From assembly GCA_015680685.1 (NCBI GenBank), contig MNCI01000864.1, positions 14,649 to 78,648 on the forward strand: a DNA stretch of 64,000 nt. Reading direction: 5' to 3'. Below, piece after piece: positions 60,180 to 64,000 of the stretch (positions are counted from its first letter, which is position 1; each line of letters opens with the position of its first letter). The position numbers and the translations under genes were made by a program. Source of the DNA: Gnetum montanum. Taxonomy: Eukaryota > Streptophyta > Gnetopsida > Gnetales > Gnetaceae. The notes under the pieces were generated by a model. That model had not been told where the DNA came from. It made no database searches and saw only the letters and a list, made by a program, of their open reading frames with translations.

Positions 60180-61946
60180 AAGTGTGAAACCACAAGGCAA
60201 CATCCCTTTGGATGTTCCTATTGACAGATGTCACATTCAATTTCATTATCAAAATTAGACTCCACTACTTCCTCTACTATGGTAGCTTTGCCCTTGCCTC
60301 TTTGGTAGGCACGTTTAGCTTCTTTTTGCCTCCTATGATTATGATCACTATTTTGCTCTTTGGATTCTTCAGTAATCTTCAAAACAGTTTGAAAATTTTC
60401 ATCTAAAGACTCCCGTAACTTGTCAACCTTTGCTGAAATGTTAGAAATAGACTTTTGGATAGGTAAGATCTTTCTGTTGATCACTTCATCAAGTGGTGAG
60501 TCCTCCTCATTACAAAATTAGACCTCTTATTTTCTAATGGATGGATCCATATTATACTCTTTAGCACTCTCCCTTTTTTGTAGCTCACCTTCTTCTTTTG
60601 CTACCTACTCAATTAACCTTTTGATCTGATGAGCTCTCATTTCAGACAACCTCCCTTGGGCAAACACCCAAAGGGTTCTTGTTTCTACCCTGAGCCTATC
60701 TATGATGTGATGAAGTTGTTCCCTCTGAGAGTAACCATTGCTAAGGCATCTATGTAAAAGTGAATAGTATCATCCCATGGTGGCATCCAAAGGTTCATGT
60801 GCTCCTTGTTTCCAACCTTGGATTTGCCTTCTCAGGTTCGACACTCTAGAGTATGTTTGATATTTTTCATAAAGAGTTCTAACATGGTACTCCATCTTTA
60901 AATAGATTTTTGTTCTAAGGATCGGTACCAACTTTCAGCTTCCTTAATGAGTGTCCTTGGAAAAAGCTTCAGTTTCTGCCACTCGTTCTTGATGTTTTGT
61001 AAGGCATACGCATCTTGAAAAGCTTGCAGATGTATCTACGGATCAAAGTTGTATCCCCCCTCAAATCCTGGGATATTGTTCATGTCTAGGCGCTTGATCC
61101 GACTATCCTTCATATGCCTAGTTGGAATTCTTATTCCTCCACAATGTTAAGCATACTTCAAGTTGCCAATAAAGGTTCATCATCATCACTGCGTTGATAA
61201 CACCAATGATGGTTTTGGCCACCCCTTCAATTTTAGTGGCCTTTATAGTCATTATTATTTTCTTGATCACCTTCATCACGGTTTTTTCGATGGTGGCTTC
61301 TATGAAAACCATTAGATGAAGAGGATGAAGAGGAAGGTGGACTACCACCACCACCATAGTATCTACCACCACTCTTATGCTTTTTACGATTTCCATCATT
61401 AGATCCCTTGTTATTGTAATGTTTTCCTGAGTCCCTACCTTGACTATCACTCTTCCTTGAACCCGATTTATGAATAGTTGATCATAGGGTCAAGTTCACA
61501 CCCTCATGATCATTAGCAGCGGGTGGAGATTCTTCATGTTGAGAAACTTCCAAGGGAGGATACTCATTGTCCTATTGATCTAGTAGGAACAAGGGGTTAG
61601 TGTAATGTTTTCCATTTTGGGCTTCATGGAGTCTCTTCTAACATTTTTCTTACTTACATTGTGTTTCAATGGGGTGATAATTTCGAGTATCATATCCATC
61701 CACAATGTACTCTTCATGAAGATCTACTATGTCCAACTTCTTAAGGATTTTAATTAGCATTCCAGGCACAGATCTATCGAGAGGCAAAAAAACATTGCCC
61801 TCCATATCACACCATCACATTTATTCATCCTAATGTAGGATGAAGGTGAAATTTGGCACAAACTCATCTAGATGAGTGTATACCATCTCGCATTTGTATG
61901 GGACTAGTGGTTTAGTATCATCATGCTTATGAAAAGAAGAAGACAT
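60180..61946 (-). pseudogene. gag: Element E gag pseudogene (Athila-like)
   Basis: Minus strand, start ATGTCTTCTTCTTTT at 61946, as in A and C. N-terminal domain; His/Ser-rich linker with a run of Ser at about 61290-61340; gag core at about 61090-60900 (FEGGYNFDP, KLFPRTLI); Lys/Arg-rich region (about 60484-60290); zinc knuckle at about 60240-60200 beginning ECDIC and followed by EHPKGCCLV, which keeps CX2CX3HX4C apart from a stop inside it. Several stops and frame changes. Confidence 0.82.
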
Positions 61947-62080
61947 TTTGTAAAACAAAATGAAAATGTTAGTGTCCTTGTATAATTTATGTATAGTGGG
62001 AATGTTATTGACTTTTAGGTTTGTACAATGATATTAGTGGTATCCACTTAGACTTGAATAGCGCACACTCCACAAACAAA

Positions 62081-62100
62081 GTCCTTAGCAAAAATGTCAA
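62081..62100 (-). other. Element E primer binding site (tRNA-Asp type, decayed)
   Basis: Minus strand TTGACATTTTTGCTAAGGAC directly inside the LTR; about 13 of 20 positions match the B primer site. Confidence 0.65.
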
Positions 62101-63035
62101 TGATGAGCGATGAGGTACCCCTATGCCCAACCATATGAATCACAAGCGTTCACGCATGATCTGGTTGAATTCTTTGGACTTTATCATATCCAGTGCATTA
62201 GTCCTTTAGGAAGTGAATCTAGCCTTAAAGTCAATCGTTGTCCTCCTAATTACACTTTTGATGTAAATTGGTATGGTTAACTGGAACTGAGACATATAAT
62301 TTTTATCATTTTGTATTTTATATTCTGGGTGCTTGAAATGTAGATAAAAAGGAGTTTAATTAACTAATCTAAATGACTAATTAACTAATCATTTAACTAA
62401 TCCTAACATAAGCATCCATTCCTACTTTCCATACACATTCTAAACCCACATATCCATTGCTGGACAACCAAACGCTATGCTACTGGGCATACCAAGTAAT
62501 AATGTTCCTGGGATTACCAAGTAAATACGTGTTATGCTCAAAGCAGTCGTACTTATGTATTTAATCACTTTAGCTTAATAATCTCATTAACTCAATTGCT
62601 AGAAAATATTTGTAGAATAATTGAGAATAATTGAAAACATTGAATACAAAAATAAAATAGCTAATCTATCCAAAGTGTTGTAAGGTTTATTAAAAAGCTC
62701 ATCTTTATTGTCGTACACACTATCATGATCAGGTATAACAATGCTCAAATAAAGATCTGTACACTCAATGACTCTTGCTGTGGGCACTCAAGAAAAAATA
62801 TTCTAACTTTCAAATGGAAAAAATGCAAAATCTTTTCTTCAATTGAAATATGGACTCTCCCATAAATGCGGCTAGTAGGTACATATTTATAGGTGACGAA
62901 TAGACACTGCGTCGATGAGGCATCATCAATGCATGTCAAAATGCAACAACAGGGCCTCATAGATGAGGCCTCATTGACGCGGTTAACTGCATTGATGAGG
63001 CCTCACCAACGTAGCCAACCAACAACGACTCATCA
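62101..63035 (-). repeat. Element E 5' LTR
   Basis: On the + strand it starts TGATGAG and ends CTCATCA (63029-63035). U3 array of GAGGCCTCATCAA-type units at about 62905-63025; TATA-like ATAAATATGT near 62881; U5 GGTACCTCATCGCTCATCA. Partner of 49638-50585; differs from it by several percent. Confidence 0.9.
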
Positions 63036-63040
63036 ACAAC
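63036..63040. repeat. Target site duplication of element E, right copy
   Basis: ACAAC, pairing with ACAAT at 49633-49637. Confidence 0.7.
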
Positions 63041-63645
63041 CCATCTTTGATAGTCTAAATACATGTAACTAAGCTAAAATCTGCAATAAGGAGCTACAAA
63101 TAGAAGAGATGATGGAATATATGAAGCTTGCTGATATTTTTTTATGCCAAACTAGTAATGCTCACTGCTAGTAGGCCAAGATCAAAGTTGGAGAAACAAG
63201 TGGCTAGCTCATACTTGTTGTATGAGAATGAGCATAAGCTTTACTAAAAAGTATTCCAAAAGTTAGAAATTGCCAACCTTGAGTGTTAGATTAGAAAAGT
63301 AAGATTTGAAGATCAAAGGATCATTGCTAAAAACATAATCAAAAGAATGGTCGACTATGAGGAGTTGAAGAACATTATCAAGTCATTTGACATTGAACAA
63401 AAACATTTTGCTACCTAGTTGTCAATGTCCATGAGATGTTTTCATGTCTATTATCACCTTGGGAAGTTTCTATAATAGAAAATATAGGTGAGCTTGCCTG
63501 GACCATTCATGACCCAAGGATCAAGGAGGAGAAAATAAAGGTCCTCATTAATGCATTTTAGCTAAAGGTAATAGCAATAGTAGCCACAGCCTACACCAAG
63601 GCATGAGGAGCCACAACAAGTGCCACCACCACTAGGTGCTTCATG
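63041..63645 (+). pseudogene. Element F ORF3 fragment, right of element E
   Basis: Continues the ORF3 of F: KELQIEEMMEYMKLAD corresponds to KELQLEEMIEHMELSN in A (about 11025-11080), followed by the SYLLY stretch and the conserved C-terminal motif SPWEV, HDPRIKEEKIKVL (about 63455-63560). Stops and frame changes throughout. A third, independent witness of the ORF3 family. Confidence 0.72.
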
Positions 63646-63855
63646 AGACATATGTTTTGGTCATTTTTGTAAATATCTACACAATTTTATAATGATAATG
63701 TGTTCAATTTTGTCATTTGTCAAATCTATAAATTACTTGAGTACATTTTGTAATGAGATAATCTAGGTAGTCAAAGTTAGTCAGTTCACTCCTACATTTT
63801 GTAAAGAAAAAAACTCTATACCAATTTTGTTAACTTGAAGAAGAGCTTTTAGTCT
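63646..63855 (+). other. Element F 3' untranslated region
   Basis: AT-rich, no ORF; wholly similar in style to 11620-11850 of A (ttttgtaatgagataat, aagagcttttagtctgtcatgag). Confidence 0.6.
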
Positions 63856-63867
63856 GTCATGAGGGTA
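63856..63867 (+). other. Element F polypurine tract
   Basis: GTCATGAGGGTA directly before TGATGAG. Confidence 0.65.
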
Positions 63868-64000
63868 TGATGAGTCATGTTTTGAGTGACTATGTCAATA
63901 GAGAAGCATCAACACAGGGTCAACTATATTGATGCATTAACACTAATATAGAGAGAGTAAGTACCTATATAATTGCACAGCCAACCATGTTTATGGCACC
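63868..64000 (+). repeat. Element F 3' LTR, cut by the window edge
   Basis: Starts TGATGAG; U3 with gcatcaacacagggtcaactatattgatgc, a looser version of the A/E-type palindromic units. Continues beyond the window. Confidence 0.75.

Overview
This window is intergenic DNA of a large-genome seed plant. It is a pile-up of old, nested Ty3-type LTR retrotransposons plus one integrated pararetrovirus (Caulimoviridae). A gymnosperm is my best guess, from the AT-rich decayed repeats and the age of the elements, but nothing in the sequence proves it. I see no host gene, rRNA, tRNA or CRISPR.

Layout. (1) 1-301: end of a type-B LTR that sits inside the 5' LTR of element A. (2) 302-12724: element A, + strand, Athila-like: LTR, tRNA-Asp-type PBS, gag, pol, non-coding spacer, a long extra ORF (called ORF3 here), LTR. 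(3) About 12725-47060: a remnant called D, with a Tat/Ogre-like gag and protease and no RT or integrase visible. It is split at 17942/34255 by element C (17943-34249, + strand). C is itself split at 22185/32034 by element B (22186-32028, + strand, 537-bp assembly gap). Target-site duplications and continuity of the interrupted sequence give the order D, then C, then B. (4) 36283 to about 42720, inside the D-side flank: a pararetrovirus copy reading movement protein, coat protein with zinc knuckle, protease, RT, RNase H, an unknown last ORF, then TATA box and poly(A) signal. It is far better preserved than the LTR elements. (5) About 47061-49394: AT-rich DNA with a 112-bp tandem repeat. (6) About 49395-64000: element F (+ strand, runs off the right edge). 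Its ORF3 is interrupted by element E (49638-63035, - strand), which is complete from LTR to LTR and also carries ORF3.

A, B, C, E and F share LTR termini (TGATGAG...CTCATCA). Where the U5 end is visible (A, B, C, E) it is also shared, and each of these four has a PBS resembling the tRNA-Asp 3' end. They differ in the short palindromic arrays in U3. A, E and F carry ORF3, about 950 codons, rich in charged and predicted coiled-coil sequence. In A and E it is preceded by a U3-like array, a TATA box and a putative 5'-UTR intron that ends exactly at the ORF3 ATG. That cassette is the most unusual thing in the window. All LTR elements are full of stops and frameshifts. No RT or integrase active site is intact, so any mobility would have depended on helpers.

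Identity statements come from reading motifs by eye. No alignment or database search was run.
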